64,000 nt of DNA, taken from Trametes villosa (Eukaryota > Basidiomycota > Agaricomycetes > Polyporales > Polyporaceae). Position numbers and translations under genes: made by a program. A model generated the notes under the pieces. That model was not told the origin of the DNA. It saw only the letters and a program-made list of their open reading frames with translations, and did no database searches. Below, piece by piece: positions 1-11,047 of the stretch. The DNA lies in contig PUDQ02000010.1 of the NCBI GenBank assembly GCA_002964805.2, positions 1,550,001 through 1,614,000 on the forward strand, written 5' to 3'. Position 1 is the first letter of the stretch. Every line of letters starts with the position of its first letter.

Positions 1-1120
1 GCGACACATGCATTGGTTGTACAGGTTAACAAGACCCATGCTCCAAGCATCCACCGTGCTCGTGGGTTGTAAGTGCATCACCTGCGACGTGAGAGTGTGC
101 ATATCTAAACTCTTCTCTGTCCAGGACTGATGTCGAGGTCCTCATCTCCGCCGGTCACACTCGGGGAATCAATGTGGCACGACGGGATGCCGGAAATCAT
201 AGCGTGGAAGACCGTCTGTAGGTCTTCTTGCGGGAAAGTGGCTCCAGAAAGGGCTGCGACATCATCATCAACCGGTGCCGACATGAGAGTGATGTCGAGA
301 CCCGTAGATGTTCTCGAATAGACGCAGCTTCCCAGAGTGCTCTCGCATGGCTTTGTTAGCACTCGCCTTCTCGCAGAGCGGGTTGGCAGGCTGCCGCCGA
401 GGATGCACATCACGACGTCCGATGGCACATACGCACAGCATGTCAGCGTCTAATGCAGTATATTCGCAGGTTCCCCACCACCACCTCCTCATCCAACGCA
501 AGCCCGCAAATCGCTGGTTTTCAGCCTTCGGCGACATACACCCACACATACCCGCCGAAGTCGGATTGTGGAGCAGATTTATTCGCTTGATGGTCAGCAT
601 CAGGTGTACACTTACCGGGAACGTTAATCTGGAGTCCACACCACAGGGCAGTGACGGCACTGAATATTGAATGCCCAAGCTGCGCTTCCTTCTACCTGAA
701 GATCGGGCATCCGTGGCGGAAGAAGACGTGCGTCCCTCGTTAGCGGTGGCGGTCCTACCTTGATGTAGTGCGCATCCATCACGTCAGTGCGCGCCTTCCG
801 TCTCTCACGTCGCTCATTGACACGTTCGATAGTGGCCGGTCTCTGTCTCCTCGACGTGCCAGCATCCATCGCAGGCGGGTATGCCGTCTTGTGAGGAAAT
901 GAATGGCCTCCCATGGCGGGGATGCGCGTCTCACTCGTCGAATGCCAGCTCTCGGTGCCTGCGCGCCAATTCGAACCACTTCGCCCAACTTTGGTTCATA
1001 AGACACGCGAAGGGGTACAGGTGTATAAATACTCGTCTGGCGTCTTGCACGGGACGCCTATCCTCGCTCTCTTAGGAGGCTCGTGTCCGACATCTGTCAA
1101 GGAGACACTGCACTATCGCT
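1..1120. other. Region without recognisable gene
   Basis: Short open frames occur on both strands, but none shows a recognisable domain or a convincing series of splice sites. The last hundred bases hold the promoter of the next gene. I see no RNA gene or repeat here. Confidence 0.5.
1024..1031 (+). promoter_or_regulatory. TATA box of first DUF6534 gene
   Basis: The sequence TATAAATA lies 90-97 bases before the ATG at 1121. This is a usual distance for a fungal core promoter with a short leader. Confidence 0.5.
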
Positions 1121-3230
1121 ATGGCGTCGATTTTCGCTGGGATTAGTCTGGGGGGCACGTTAGGGGTCACCTTACTCGGCGTTTGTGTATCATCTATGTG
1201 CGTATCCTCTCTCTTGAACATGCCGATCGTACTTCAATGGCTAACATCGCTAACATCGTTATAAACAGGCTGTACGGTGTAACATGCCTACAGACTTTCA
1301 CCTACTATCGCTCAGCAAAGGCGAAGAGCGACACCTGGGGTCTCTGGGGTCTAGTAAGTCAACCGGTTTTTCGCGGCTTTCGAGCGAATGCTTACTCTCG
1401 TACGTGCCGCCGACAGGTCCTGGGACTTCTGTTAGTATCTTCGCTACAACATAACGTACCGTCCAGACCCACTTAAACTTGTCTTCGCAGCGTATTCGAC
1501 AGTGCTCACCAGGCGGTTGTTATTCACGTCGTATACAACTATCTCGTGTTAGACTTTGCGAACCCGTTCAAGGTGATAACGCTGGTGTGGTGAGTGCGAG
1601 CGTTCTTGTCCTCTTCCTGCCGGATATAACGTCAATTGCGTCCACTGCCAGGAGCATACCCGTAAGTCGGGGAACTGTCTCTACTGAACGGAAGCGAGGT
1701 GACTGAGGCAGTTGATGGCTAAACACAGACAGAGGTTGTCCTTAACGTAGGTGTCTGCCAGTACCATCGCAGCCAGTGTATCGTTCTGACAGCCTGACTT
1801 AGGCGATACTTGCCCTCATCCTCAACGGGTGAGTATCTACACCACGTTTTATGTGATTGTAGCTAACACCTCTCCAGATTCCTGACATTCCGTCTGTGGA
1901 AACGTGCGTAACATATAACTACGGAGTGCTGCTCAGTATGCTTACCGTGTCCGACCACTGGTAGTGAGTTCGAAGTATTATCTCACTGGCATTGCGGTAA
2001 GTGATATCCAGCCTATCATCGCTCGACACCATCAGCATGAGACTGATAATCGCGGAAGGGTGTCCTGTCTCTCGCAAACTTCGGTATGTGACGCACGTCA
2101 TCCAGAAGTTGCGTTTCAGTTCGGCTGAACTTGATGCTAATGCATAGGTACAAACCTTGGTGGGTTTCCAATCCATCTCGAACACATGTGGATTTTGTAT
2201 AGCTCTGACACTGCGCTCCGCTTCAGCATACGCCATCCGGGGGTTCCAGTACAACGAGATCTTTGCGGCGGAGGTAATTCTCCAGGTACATTCCCCTCTC
2301 ATTCACTGTGCGGAGCAAAAACACTGACGCGCGAGGCTCCTCTTGCACAGCACCACGGCGTTGCGGGTCTGTCCATCTCCGTCGTGACCGAGTCGATGAT
2401 CTCGTTTACACTGGCATACTTCCTCCACACGCGTCGCACCGGCCTGCGCAAGTACGTCCTACTTCCACGTTACCCCCGGCGTAGACTACAGTGCGGCTGA
2501 CGGGTGTTCCAGGTCGAACGATATCATCACGAAGCTCATCACGCTCACTGTCACTACCGGAATGCTCACTACGTAAGTGCATGCTGCAGTGCGCCTCTCC
2601 CGTCCTCTATGTAACACTGATTGTTTGTTTGCAGTCTTTTCAACGTGGCGGATCTTATCGCGGTAAGTCTCAGCCATCTCTACACGACACCGTGCAGCTT
2701 AGTGCGATTCTGCAGTATGCTACGGCCCATGATAACCTTTACGTCCTCTTCTTCAACTTCATGCTCGGCAAGCGTACGTCCCTTCACCAGCTCGCGCGGT
2801 TGGCAGCGACTGACTGATTCCCGCCCATAGTATACGCGAACTCTCTCTTGACGTCGTACGTCCATCCGTAGCCGATCGTCCTCGCGTTTGAGGTGCATCG
2901 CCGCTGACCACCTTGCATGATCTGCCCCCGCGCCCCGTCGACCCCTTCTCATCCGCAGGCTGAACAGTCGCGAGTACGTGCTCGGGCTCGTGGGCGACAG
3001 CAGGGGCCCGTCCGACCACGAGACGCTCAAGCTGCCCCCGTCGAGCGCGGGGTCGAGCGGCGCACACCGTGCGCGCGTCGCCTCGCCGCACGCGGTCCAC
3101 ATCGCGATGGACCGCTTCGTCGTCTCGGTGAGTATCTGGTCGCTTCTTGAAGCTCGATCTGTGGGAGTGACATATGTGCCTCCGGCAGGACGCGAGCCAG
3201 TCTGACTCGGCAACGAAGTACGAGAGGTGA
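1121..3230 (+). CDS. DUF6534-type seven-helix membrane protein (copy 1)
   Basis: Membrane protein of the basidiomycete DUF6534 family, whose function is unknown. Exon 1 (1121-1197) gives a hydrophobic N-terminus ending in SSM. The codon AT|G is split by an intron, and exon 2 (from 1269) continues LYGVTCLQTFTYYRS, the family's conserved start of the second helix. A 14-base micro-exon (1417-1430) joins in frame to an exon from 1491 with AHQAVVIHVVYNYLV, the third-fourth helix motif. Later exons give SMISFTLAYFLHTRRTGLRK (about 2390-2450), then KLITLTVTTGMLT, FNVADLIA and FFNFMLGK. The hydrophilic tail ends TKYER and stop at 3228-3230. Unlike the other eight copies it has no intron in the H-x-C-Y motif, where it reads HVVY. 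Middle exons (1640-2130) are short and less certain. It is the most divergent copy and stands apart from the minus-strand array. Confidence 0.8.
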
Positions 3231-4400
3231 GTACTGAGTGTCTGCTGTTCCTGCTCCCCTGGGGCTGTGACTCGGAATCGTGCTGAGCAATGTCGTGTAG
3301 CGTTTGATGAAGGCGCTGCTGCTGCTTTGCGATGTGCGGGGCCGCCGTGGGGTTTGCTCTGGATCCGATGTGTGCGATTTATTCGTGGTGCAGTTGGACT
3401 GCTAGATTGGCCGTCTGGTGGATATGGATCGTCCGAGTCTCTGCTCTTTTTTCGTGGGCTGGTTTTGCTCTGCCCGGCTGTGTATCCTTTCGCTCCATGT
3501 TGTTGTACCCCCATTTGTTCGTTGGATATGTATACTCACGCATGCTATGTATACCGCTGCCGTGCGACACGCATGCACGCAAGCAGGCTCCCGGGCTATC
3601 GAGAATGGCTCCGGTCTGAGCGTGCTGTACATGCCACCCCTCGAGCATCAAACAGCGCTCTTCCGTTCTGCGGATGCAGATGCGAAGCAGAAGCCTCGGA
3701 AGACGCGCCGTTTGCCACTCCAGTTCTTCGGCAGCGATCCCGAGGACGACAGCGGCGGAGCAGGCAGACTCGTTCCGCGCCCGCTTCTTTCATTATGCGT
3801 GCGGTTCCTGTTGTTAGAAGGCTCGGGCGCAATAGCAAGAAGGCGGCCGACGTGCACTGGCAGTGCCTCGCTGAGGGTGCTTCGTGATGCAGCGAGAGCG
3901 GGCAGGGGGCGTCGGCGGCCGCTCGGAGGAGGTATGGTGGATATGTTGAGTACGGCATCCCGCTCGTACCTCGCTGATATACAACGCGTGTGCTTTGCCT
4001 GGTATCATAATCACTGCGGGCCCATGCCGCCAGGGGATGTAGGGATGTAACATTGCGCAGCGCCGTAGTATCAATGCTCGGTGCTAGACTAGCGCAGCAT
4101 GCACGTTCGTAGGCAGCGCAACACCCGCCCACTAGCCGCCGCGACTCGTCCAATCACTGCTGCTCTGACTTCCGAAGCTGCAGTGCGGTCAGGCGAACCC
4201 ACAGTGCCTGCTTTGATACCTAATCGTATTCTGACCATCAGCTTCAGGACGTATGTCGAAGAATCATATCCAACGATGAGATTGTCGCCGGGAACACAGG
4301 TCCCTGTACAAGATACCATGAACGCCCCTGCGCGCCATCTCAAGGAGCTCGAATGTTCGGGCCCACGAACGCCAAGTCCCCTCGTCTCGCCTCGGTCGCT
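3231..4400. other. Region without recognisable gene
   Basis: This lies between the stops of two convergent genes. Long overlapping open frames at 3420-4150 on both strands reflect GC-rich sequence. Their translations (Arg/Pro/Ser-rich) match nothing I recognise and show no domain. Confidence 0.45.
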
Positions 4401-5730
4401 CTACAATCCCGACCCCGGGGGCACCGAAGACGACGGCTCCGGCGCTGATACCACAGCCGCCGTATCCTGCACCGGGGCCGGCTGCGCACGGCGCGCGGCG
4501 CGCTCGAGCATCCACGCGATGCAGTCGTCCATGTACTTCTCCTTGACGCCGTTCGGCTCGTGCACGAGCTCGTGGTACCCGTCCTGTAGCGCGAATGTCA
4601 GCCTGCCTGGCCTATGTGGGAGGCGGAGGCGGGAGATGGGAGGTGGGGCGCGCGCACCTCGATGACGTTGAACTGCTTGTCCTCGGCGGGGAGGTTCTCG
4701 TAGAACTCGCGCGCGGCTTTGAAGGAGGTCACCCTGTCCTCCGTGCCGTGCATGAACAGGACCTGGGGCGTGCGGAGTGAGCGGGATGCACGAGCAGGAG
4801 ATGCGGGAAGAGAGGCTTACCGGGAGCTTCTTCGGCCAATTCTTGCAGTCGTGCTTGTACAGTTGCTCCCCCTGTGAATGACAATGAATATCGATATCGC
4901 CCTCCGTAAGCTCTAGCGAGCCTGGCAATGGCAAAACTCACGTTGGTGAGCATGTCTGATAGGCACCTCAAAGAGCCCTTCTGGATTATCAAGGGGTCTG
5001 CTTCGAGGGCGGCTTTCACAGCTGGGTCGTGCGAGAGGTACTACATGTGAGGAAGAATGGGTGGTCAGAAATGCAGACAAGCTATAGTAATAGAGGGAGC
5101 TCACATCATTTGGCAAGGAGGCGTCGAAGAGGAGGTTCGGGAGGACCAAGCTGAGCTTCTCCAAGGCGAAGCGGAGCGGCCGCGACGTTGAGACGAACTG
5201 CAGGAGTAGTGTGCTGGAAGGAATCACTCCGGATAGTAGCGCGATAGATTCTTGTGAGGGCGGAGGAGAGGTCCGCGTGGCGAACGCGAGTATAAGTGCG
5301 CCACCCTTTCAATGAGTGAGCGTTGAATGCTTGCAGCCGCCTACGCGAGCGCACTTACCATGGAATGGCCCATCGTGAACAACGGCAATCCTGGGTACTC
5401 CGTGTGCAGTCGCTTGAGCCACCACTCGATGTCGCTCAGCTGGTCATGGAGGTTCGTCCGTCCGTACGCGCTCTTCTTGCTCTTGTGCTGCACGTCTTGC
5501 GATGTGCGCCCGAAACCGCGCTGGTCGAACGCGAAGACTGTGATGCCCTGGGACGCGCAGCGGCTGTGCGCCCACTCGTACCGCGCGATGTGCTCGGAGA
5601 ACCCGTGGACGTAGAGGAGGACGGCGCGGGGCGTGTCGGCGGCGTAGGTGCGCGTGTAGAACTGTGTGCCGTCGTAGCCGGGCAGCCATGCCTCCGTGAA
5701 GGTATGCTTCGAGGTACTAGCGGACGCCAT
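4401..5730 (-). CDS. Monoacylglycerol lipase-type alpha/beta hydrolase
   Basis: Serine hydrolase of the monoglyceride lipase group (Hydrolase_4/serine aminopeptidase S33; yeast Yju3-like), about 335 residues, expected to cleave monoacylglycerol to fatty acid and glycerol. The oxyanion-side motif HGFSEHIARYEWAH and DQRGFGRT are near residues 45-80. The nucleophile elbow GHSM|GG at about residue 122 is split by an intron after the Met codon. The acid is in HGTEDRVTSF, and the catalytic His is in DGYHELVHEP near residue 280. The C-terminal tail is Ala/Pro/Ser-rich. The start is taken at MASAS (5730); an upstream in-frame ATG at 5778 would add 16 residues. No signal peptide or membrane helix is seen, so it is probably cytosolic or lipid-droplet associated. 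A paralogue lies at 21.8-23.1 kb, and the next gene upstream on this strand is a secreted lipase. Confidence 0.9.
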
Positions 5731-5885
5731 GTCTGTAGTTGTGCTGGAACAGTATGAGAGGGGGCGAGCACTAGACAACGGTGTTCACCGTGGCGGCCGC
5801 CGTTCGTCGAAGGGCTTAGGGGGTACGCCGTAGTACGAGCGGAAAGGCGTTTCACTGCTGCGAGATTGACGAGTAGCTCGGACTG

Positions 5886-5893
5886 GCAGCGCT
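5886..5893. repeat. Target site duplication, left copy
   Basis: GCAGCGCT lies directly before the left inverted repeat and is repeated exactly at 6533-6540, just after the right inverted repeat. Eight bases is the duplication length typical of hAT transposons. Confidence 0.75.
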
Positions 5894-6532
5894 AGGACCC
5901 ATGCCTATGCTACCATAGGTCCGATCGCAAATCACCTAAATTTGGGGGTTTTTATCGACATGGATTTCCGGCACTTTTATCGACATGTTTTTCGGACATA
6001 CCTTTTTGGGGTCGGCGCTTATCGACATAGGCGATCGGACCTCCAGAAAATCGAAATAAATGCGTATGAAGTCCAGGATATTTGTAGGGGTGCGGAGGCA
6101 CGCAGGCTATCGTATGAGGATATCAGTAAGGCGCAAAGAGGGGAGCGGAGTGAGTAATGTCTGTACGAGACCTGACTCCCGTAACATGACTATGCTGCTC
6201 TTCTTGAACTGCATCTGTAATACACTCTTCTTCGCCTTGGAGGGTTATATGAGTACTGTCACGGCCTCGACCGACCTGAACAGCCATGACCGACACCGAC
6301 CACAACATGTAACCCCGAGCGCCTAGAGGGTCTGACCAACCCGGGGCCATTTTTGTCGACACGACCGATCGGACCTTCCCCGCGACGGGTTAGTTTACTC
6401 GACACTAGGGATCGGACCTTGAACTGCATAAGGGTGTCTTTATACGACACAGTGACTCGGACATAAGGCCCTTTTTCGGGCCACTTTTATCGACATCACG
6501 ATCGGACATACTGCAGCATAGGCATGGGTCCT
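5894..6532. mobile_element. Non-autonomous hAT-like inverted-repeat element (MITE), 639 bp
   Basis: The element begins AGGACCCATGCCTATGCT at 5894 and ends with the reverse complement AGCATAGGCATGGGTCCT at 6532. The similarity extends inward to about 34 bases, with a CGATCGGAC block on the right and its complement on the left. It is flanked by a perfect 8-bp direct repeat (5886-5893 and 6533-6540), as left by hAT transposition. There is no transposase frame, so it depends on another element for movement. It lies 156 bp upstream of the monoacylglycerol-lipase start and carries a series of direct sub-repeats (see 5945-6510). Superfamily assignment rests on the duplication length; the terminal bases are not a textbook hAT end. 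Confidence 0.8.
5945..6510 (+). repeat. Seven degenerate direct repeats inside the MITE
   Basis: The motif TTTATCGACAY, usually followed by 5-8 bases and ATCGGACMT, occurs near 5950, 5975, 6018, 6352, 6394, 6438 and 6486, all in the same orientation. The copies sit in two groups near the ends, with a unique core at 6060-6340. Such subterminal repeats are the usual transposase binding sites in hAT-like elements; that role is inferred. Confidence 0.7.
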
Positions 6533-6540
6533 GCAGCGCT

Positions 6541-7849
6541 ACGGCGCGTTCCAATAGAGTTTCGGGTGACAGCTGCCTTGCAGGGACCTGTCCGCGGGCG
6601 TGGCCGACGGTACGAGTTTGAATCGCCGCCCGTACGGAGTCTTTCAGACGCTCAGTGTGAAACAGTACGACGCGAACGGCCTGCAGTCCTCGAGAGATAC
6701 CTCTGGATTACGGCGCAGATATGCGATGAACATGCTTGTTGACAGGCGTGCACGAAGGAGCGTGGCAACACGCCGTCGGGATTACCGACGCGCGCTACTC
6801 AACGCCGGGCGCTTCAGTCATACTCCGAACACCGACGATGCTCGATGGTTAGCGACGTTGATTCGCCAGAAGCCGGCCGCATACGTGCGCTTAGACATAG
6901 GGACACACATGTATGTGCTCATATCATAGCGAGACTACAGATCATCAGCTCCTGAGTTTACTGAACGGCGCGGAAGCATACATCATGCATCAACTTCGTC
7001 CGTTGCACCAGTGGCTCGAGAATCCCGCCGGTGGCGTCCACGAGGATCCTTTCGACGACGTACGTTTTCTGATTGTGTTCGTATATCCCTTATGCTGCAT
7101 TGTATGCGTTACCACTCACTTACACTGCCGCAGAGGCCTGACATCTCAGAAGACGGTTTGACAAGCACCTGCTCGCACGTACCTGACCGGCTGGGACCAT
7201 GATCCCCGCGGCGAGCTATTCGCCTCCCCGGGAGAAGTTCGCGGCGACACCTGCTGTGCGCTCCTATCATTAGAAAGAATCTTACAGAGCTATACTTGGA
7301 GGTCCTGCGGGTATGCCGTTGCCGGAGCACACCCGCAAGGGGCCCCTCGGCCGCGGTATAAGCTCGCCTTTGCGAGTCATGCCGTGCTACGAGTGCTGGG
7401 AGCTCGTTCCCGGGCCCTCCATGCGGGAGTGTATTAAGTGATCGATTGATCACTCGAGCTTTGTACCCAGCAGACACTCAGTAATAGCAGTGGCACGTAC
7501 ACGCGGCCAGCAGACGGCGTACCCACGGCAAATTCTGAAGCTGTTCTACTCCTTGCGCTGTTGAACATGTGGGGCTCGCATTCAATATACAGCGTTCAGG
7601 AGGAGAGCGGGCGACTGCCATCGAGATGCCAACCTCCGGCGCGTACAGTATTGACGTTTGAGGGGCAACAAGCCAGCGGGTGTATCAGTCGACCGTCCAT
7701 CTCCGTCCCACCCGCGATAAGTCCACGAAAAGTCCAGTCGATGTGCAATACATGAGTCCGAATGGCAATGCACCGCCTACTGTGTCCGATAAGCTGCGTG
7801 CATCATCTCCAGCGCCCCGAAGAGAGAGGTGATTTTCTGGACGTATCCG
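6541..7849. other. Region without confident gene
   Basis: A plus-strand frame at 6600-6929 and an exon-like stretch at 6941-7202 (which includes LRPLHQWLENPAGG) are open, but they cannot be joined in frame across any good intron and resemble nothing I know. The rest shows no feature. Confidence 0.35.
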
Positions 7850-8998
7850 CTAGCACTGGCCCATCTCGATGCCCTGGTACGGCCCGTTGTGGTTGTCTGG
7901 GTTGCCCTGGAAAATGGTCGGCACGTCGCCCGTAGAGCACTGCGTGCTCGGGTTATCCTGGCCTGTACGCCATCACATATACATCAGCTCTCGCCCAGAA
8001 CGCCACACGCCCCGAACGCCGGACGCACCTGGACACGACACCCACACGCCCGAGTCCTGGATATGGATCTCGCCCGACGGGTGGTGATAGCCCAACAAGC
8101 GGCCGGGGAGGATCGGCACGAGGTCCTCCATGTTGTTGATGTGCTGCACCTGCACGGCCGCGCCGTCGACGAAGTCCGCGAACACCTGGTTCCCGACGCG
8201 CGGGAGCGCGTACCCGACGAAGCGCACCGCGACGTCCGCGGGCAGGTGCAGCCGCAGGAATAGCGCGTCGAGGAGGCCGACGGCGGCGCCGAGGGAGTGT
8301 GCGGGCACGGTCACTTTCTTGGCGGCGAATTTGGAGAGGCCGGTTTGGACGGCTTGGAGGATGGAGGCCGAGGTTCTGTGTAGCTAGTTGAGACCGGAGC
8401 GTTGGCGAGGAGATAGAGAACGGGACTGACGTCTGTTGAGAGTTGGCGAAGCCCATGTGCGCCTCGATGCCCTTGGGGGCACCCGGGAAGAGAGCGCTGC
8501 TGAGACCCTGAAGAATGATGTCGACGTCCTCCAGGACAGGCAGGCTGGAGAAAAAGTAAGTATGCGCTCGCCAGTACGATAAGGGAGGAACTTACGCCTC
8601 AGAGAAGTTCGTCCCTTGGTGGGACACGATAATCTCCCCCGATGCTTGATTGAACCCAACATACCCTGAGCCACCAAACGTATTGTTAGCGTGCTACGCG
8701 CCGAGGCATCCGGTGGAGCGAGAGCGGGGAAACACTCACAAAACTGGACCTTGTCGCCGTCTCCACCGGCAGCAATGGGCACGAAGGACGGGTTCGCGTC
8801 GCAGTTGGCACCGCAGCTCCAGGCTAGGGTGACGGAGGGCGGGCAGTAGCCGACCGCCGCAAAGTGCGTGTACGGCAGGAAGGTCGCAATCTCCGCGCTG
8901 CTGAGCGGGGTTATGCTCTGTGCTGCGGGCGCCGCTGGGGAGGCGGCGGCGCCCAGGAAGAGCGCTGCCACGCCGAACATCCAGGAGGACAGCATCAT
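7850..8998 (-). CDS. Secreted class 3 lipase with AHSLG elbow
   Basis: Fungal extracellular triacylglycerol lipase of the class 3 (Rhizomucor-like) family, about 310 residues. It starts with a hydrophobic signal peptide (MMLSSWMFGVAALFLGAAA), then the usual TFLPYTHFAAVGYC and WSCGANC region. Core motifs follow: VGFNQASGEIIVSHQGT, then VPAHSLGAAVGLLDAL with the nucleophile Ser. The acid Asp is in INNMEDLVPILP, and the catalytic His is in HPSGEIHI. The end reads GPYQGIEMGQC and stop at 7850. The nucleophile motif is AHSLG instead of the usual GHSLG, while the paralogue at 31.2 kb keeps GHSLG. Introns are short. It lies just upstream, on the same strand, of the monoacylglycerol-lipase-type gene, a natural next step in fat breakdown. 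Confidence 0.9.
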
Positions 8999-9072
8999 AG
9001 CGCGAGGTGTATGTCGAGCGGAGAGTGTCGCGCGGCGGCGGAGAGAGCAGGCTGACAGCTTGCGGGACTATT

Positions 9073-9079
9073 CCTTATA
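9073..9079 (-). promoter_or_regulatory. TATA box of lipase gene
   Basis: On the minus strand this reads TATAAGG, about 75 bases before the ATG at 8998. Confidence 0.4.
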
Positions 9080-10479
9080 GCGGGGTACGCTGCCGGGAAC
9101 CGTACCTCTACCTCTAGCCCACAGGCGCCTTAACGCAGACGGCCCGCTGCATGTGCAACGCCTATTGAGCGAAGGCGGGCAATGCAGCACCCCTGAGGCA
9201 GGCACGCCGACCACGAATGCGCGGGCGGCTCCGCGAAGTACGCCGCAGTGCCCGGCGGCGGGGGCACCAGCCTCGATCAGCGTGACAAAGTCGTGGCGCC
9301 TGCTAAGGGGATGTGCATCAGATTGGGCGTCCTGCTGGGGAGCCCCGGGTGGGCGTGATGGACGGGCGTGGATTGGGCGGCGAGAAGCAGGGTTATTTGG
9401 GAGAGAACATCTGTCCTGAATGGATGGTCGGCGGGGTGTTTGGCCGGATGGAGGCCTGGAGCGCTGAGATGGGTGCGAGCCAGAGATATCCAGGGGCGGT
9501 GAATGCAGCCTCCATATGATGAGAACTGGAGAACCTGATAGGCTTCAGACAGCGTGCGCGAGGAAAGACACAGGAAAACCGACCGTTCGGTGCCAGTGTC
9601 CGGCCTGTGAGTCCGGGTCACCAGGCATTAGCTGCACACGCATATGGCAGATCTAAAATGGCTGTGCGCTGTATTCAAGAGCGTAGACGTAACAATGACC
9701 ATGGGAGGGATGGAAGAATGCGATTGAACGCGAAGTTGCAGACAGAAAGACGCGTCGCGCTCAACGACTCTGGGCGCGTTGACATCAGCCACAGCGGAGC
9801 GGCGGAGTTAGAACCTCCAGCAGGCGCCAATACGGGCGTCTTTCACTTCTTTTGCTGCTTTTTTCACTACCACATACTCCCTTGTTCCGGAGACGTTCGC
9901 AAGACACCAGGGTGCTTCGCTTGGGCTACCTAGAAACTTCAAAACGCCGTATGACCTGCGTATGAATGCTAGGTTGAGTCTCCGGGAAAGCCGCCACAGT
10001 GCCGATCCTCGAGGTGAGCTCAATCACCCGAAATTGACGTCTAGCTCAGCCTTCGAAGCTCCCGCAAGGCCGGCCTCTTTCTCTTGGTTACTACTGGGCA
10101 TCCCAATCATACCGCGCCAAACAATCACGGTCTCTGAACCCTTATGTCCTGGTCCTTGGACGGCGTGCTCGCAGAACTTGCTCCACCAGCTGCGGCGGCT
10201 CATCTTCTGCTCTATCATACTGCTCTCGCCACCCTGGACGCCTCAACGCCCCTCGGACCACCTGAGGACACTCACCGTTTCTATGCAGCTTTGCGTAGCC
10301 CCTTTCCGTTACACAGGGTTACGTCTATACGAGAGACTCCTGTCAGAATCCGCGTCTACACCTCCGGTCTTGCATGCGAACGCAACGACGTCCCGACGTC
10401 GGCGTCATGCCTACTCTGCGCCTGGGATGTACCGGGTAAGTTCCGCAATTCGTCCACTCTTGCACTGCCCACAGCGCCC

Positions 10480-10660
10480 AACACGATGTCTTCGCGGGGT
10501 GGACACGGCGCACGGGGCTGTGGCGAATGCGAAGGTCTTTGGTAACCTCACGGGAAGTGAGGCGCGCCACGGCATAGTTCCGGAGACAGGGTTCGGGATG
10601 ATAGTTCGGATGGTCCTGCAGATTGCCACCGATGTTGGTTGCCTGCATAGCCGTAAGAAC
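10480..10660 (-). pseudogene. Possible GMC oxidoreductase remnant
   Basis: The minus strand reads NIGGNLQDHPNYHP near 10596-10640. This resembles the conserved VGxNLQDHP block of glucose-methanol-choline oxidoreductases such as aryl-alcohol oxidases. I could not find the FAD-binding GGG/GAG motif or the C-terminal His region nearby, so at most an isolated fragment survives. A chance match is possible. Confidence 0.25.
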
Positions 10661-11047
10661 AGTATCACTGGGGAAGTCGTCCCTTCTGTCGAGAGCTCAA
10701 GATTGACAGCGGTGAGAACTTGAAGTCGAGTGGGCGCCTTCCCTGATCCATGATCAGTCAAGGTGTTCTCGGACGTCGACCGCGCGTGATATCAAGCGGC
10801 CAGGCGAACCGCGAAGTTGCCATGAAGATGGCGACTGTAGATATTGGGCGGCGCAGCGGCGCGCGGAGATCATCGGCCTCCGGGCTTCTCCTTGTGCATG
10901 ATGTATCAAGGAGTCGTTGGGATAAGTTACGCTATGTGTACAGGCACTCGTACATGGGACACTCTACACGGGATAGTCGTGGCAATAGCTATCGAAACAG
11001 AGCGCGTGTTTGAAAACGAAGGGAGGCGGTGTCGACAAGAGAGAAAC

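Larger units (their letters stand above)
8999..11047. other. Region with only a possible gene remnant
   Basis: Open frames lie on both strands (for example plus 9962-10723, 253 codons), but the long plus frame is low in recognisable content and lies opposite a GMC-like motif on the minus strand, listed separately. The part from about 10920 to 11047 is the 3' flank shared with the next DUF6534 gene copy (compare 14640-14776). Confidence 0.4.

Noticed and set aside
3418..4153. Long overlapping frames on both strands (210 and 185 codons)
   Set aside because: They are Arg/Pro/Ser-rich with no domain, and both strands are open together.
6600..7202. Possible plus-strand gene with an exon containing LRPLHQWLENPAGG
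   Set aside because: The two open parts cannot be joined in frame by any good intron (the best donor gives an immediate stop), and no family is recognised.
9962..10723. Plus-strand open frame of 253 codons
   Set aside because: Its composition is unlike a real protein, there are no motifs, and the opposite strand is also open. It looks like a chance frame in GC-rich spacer.
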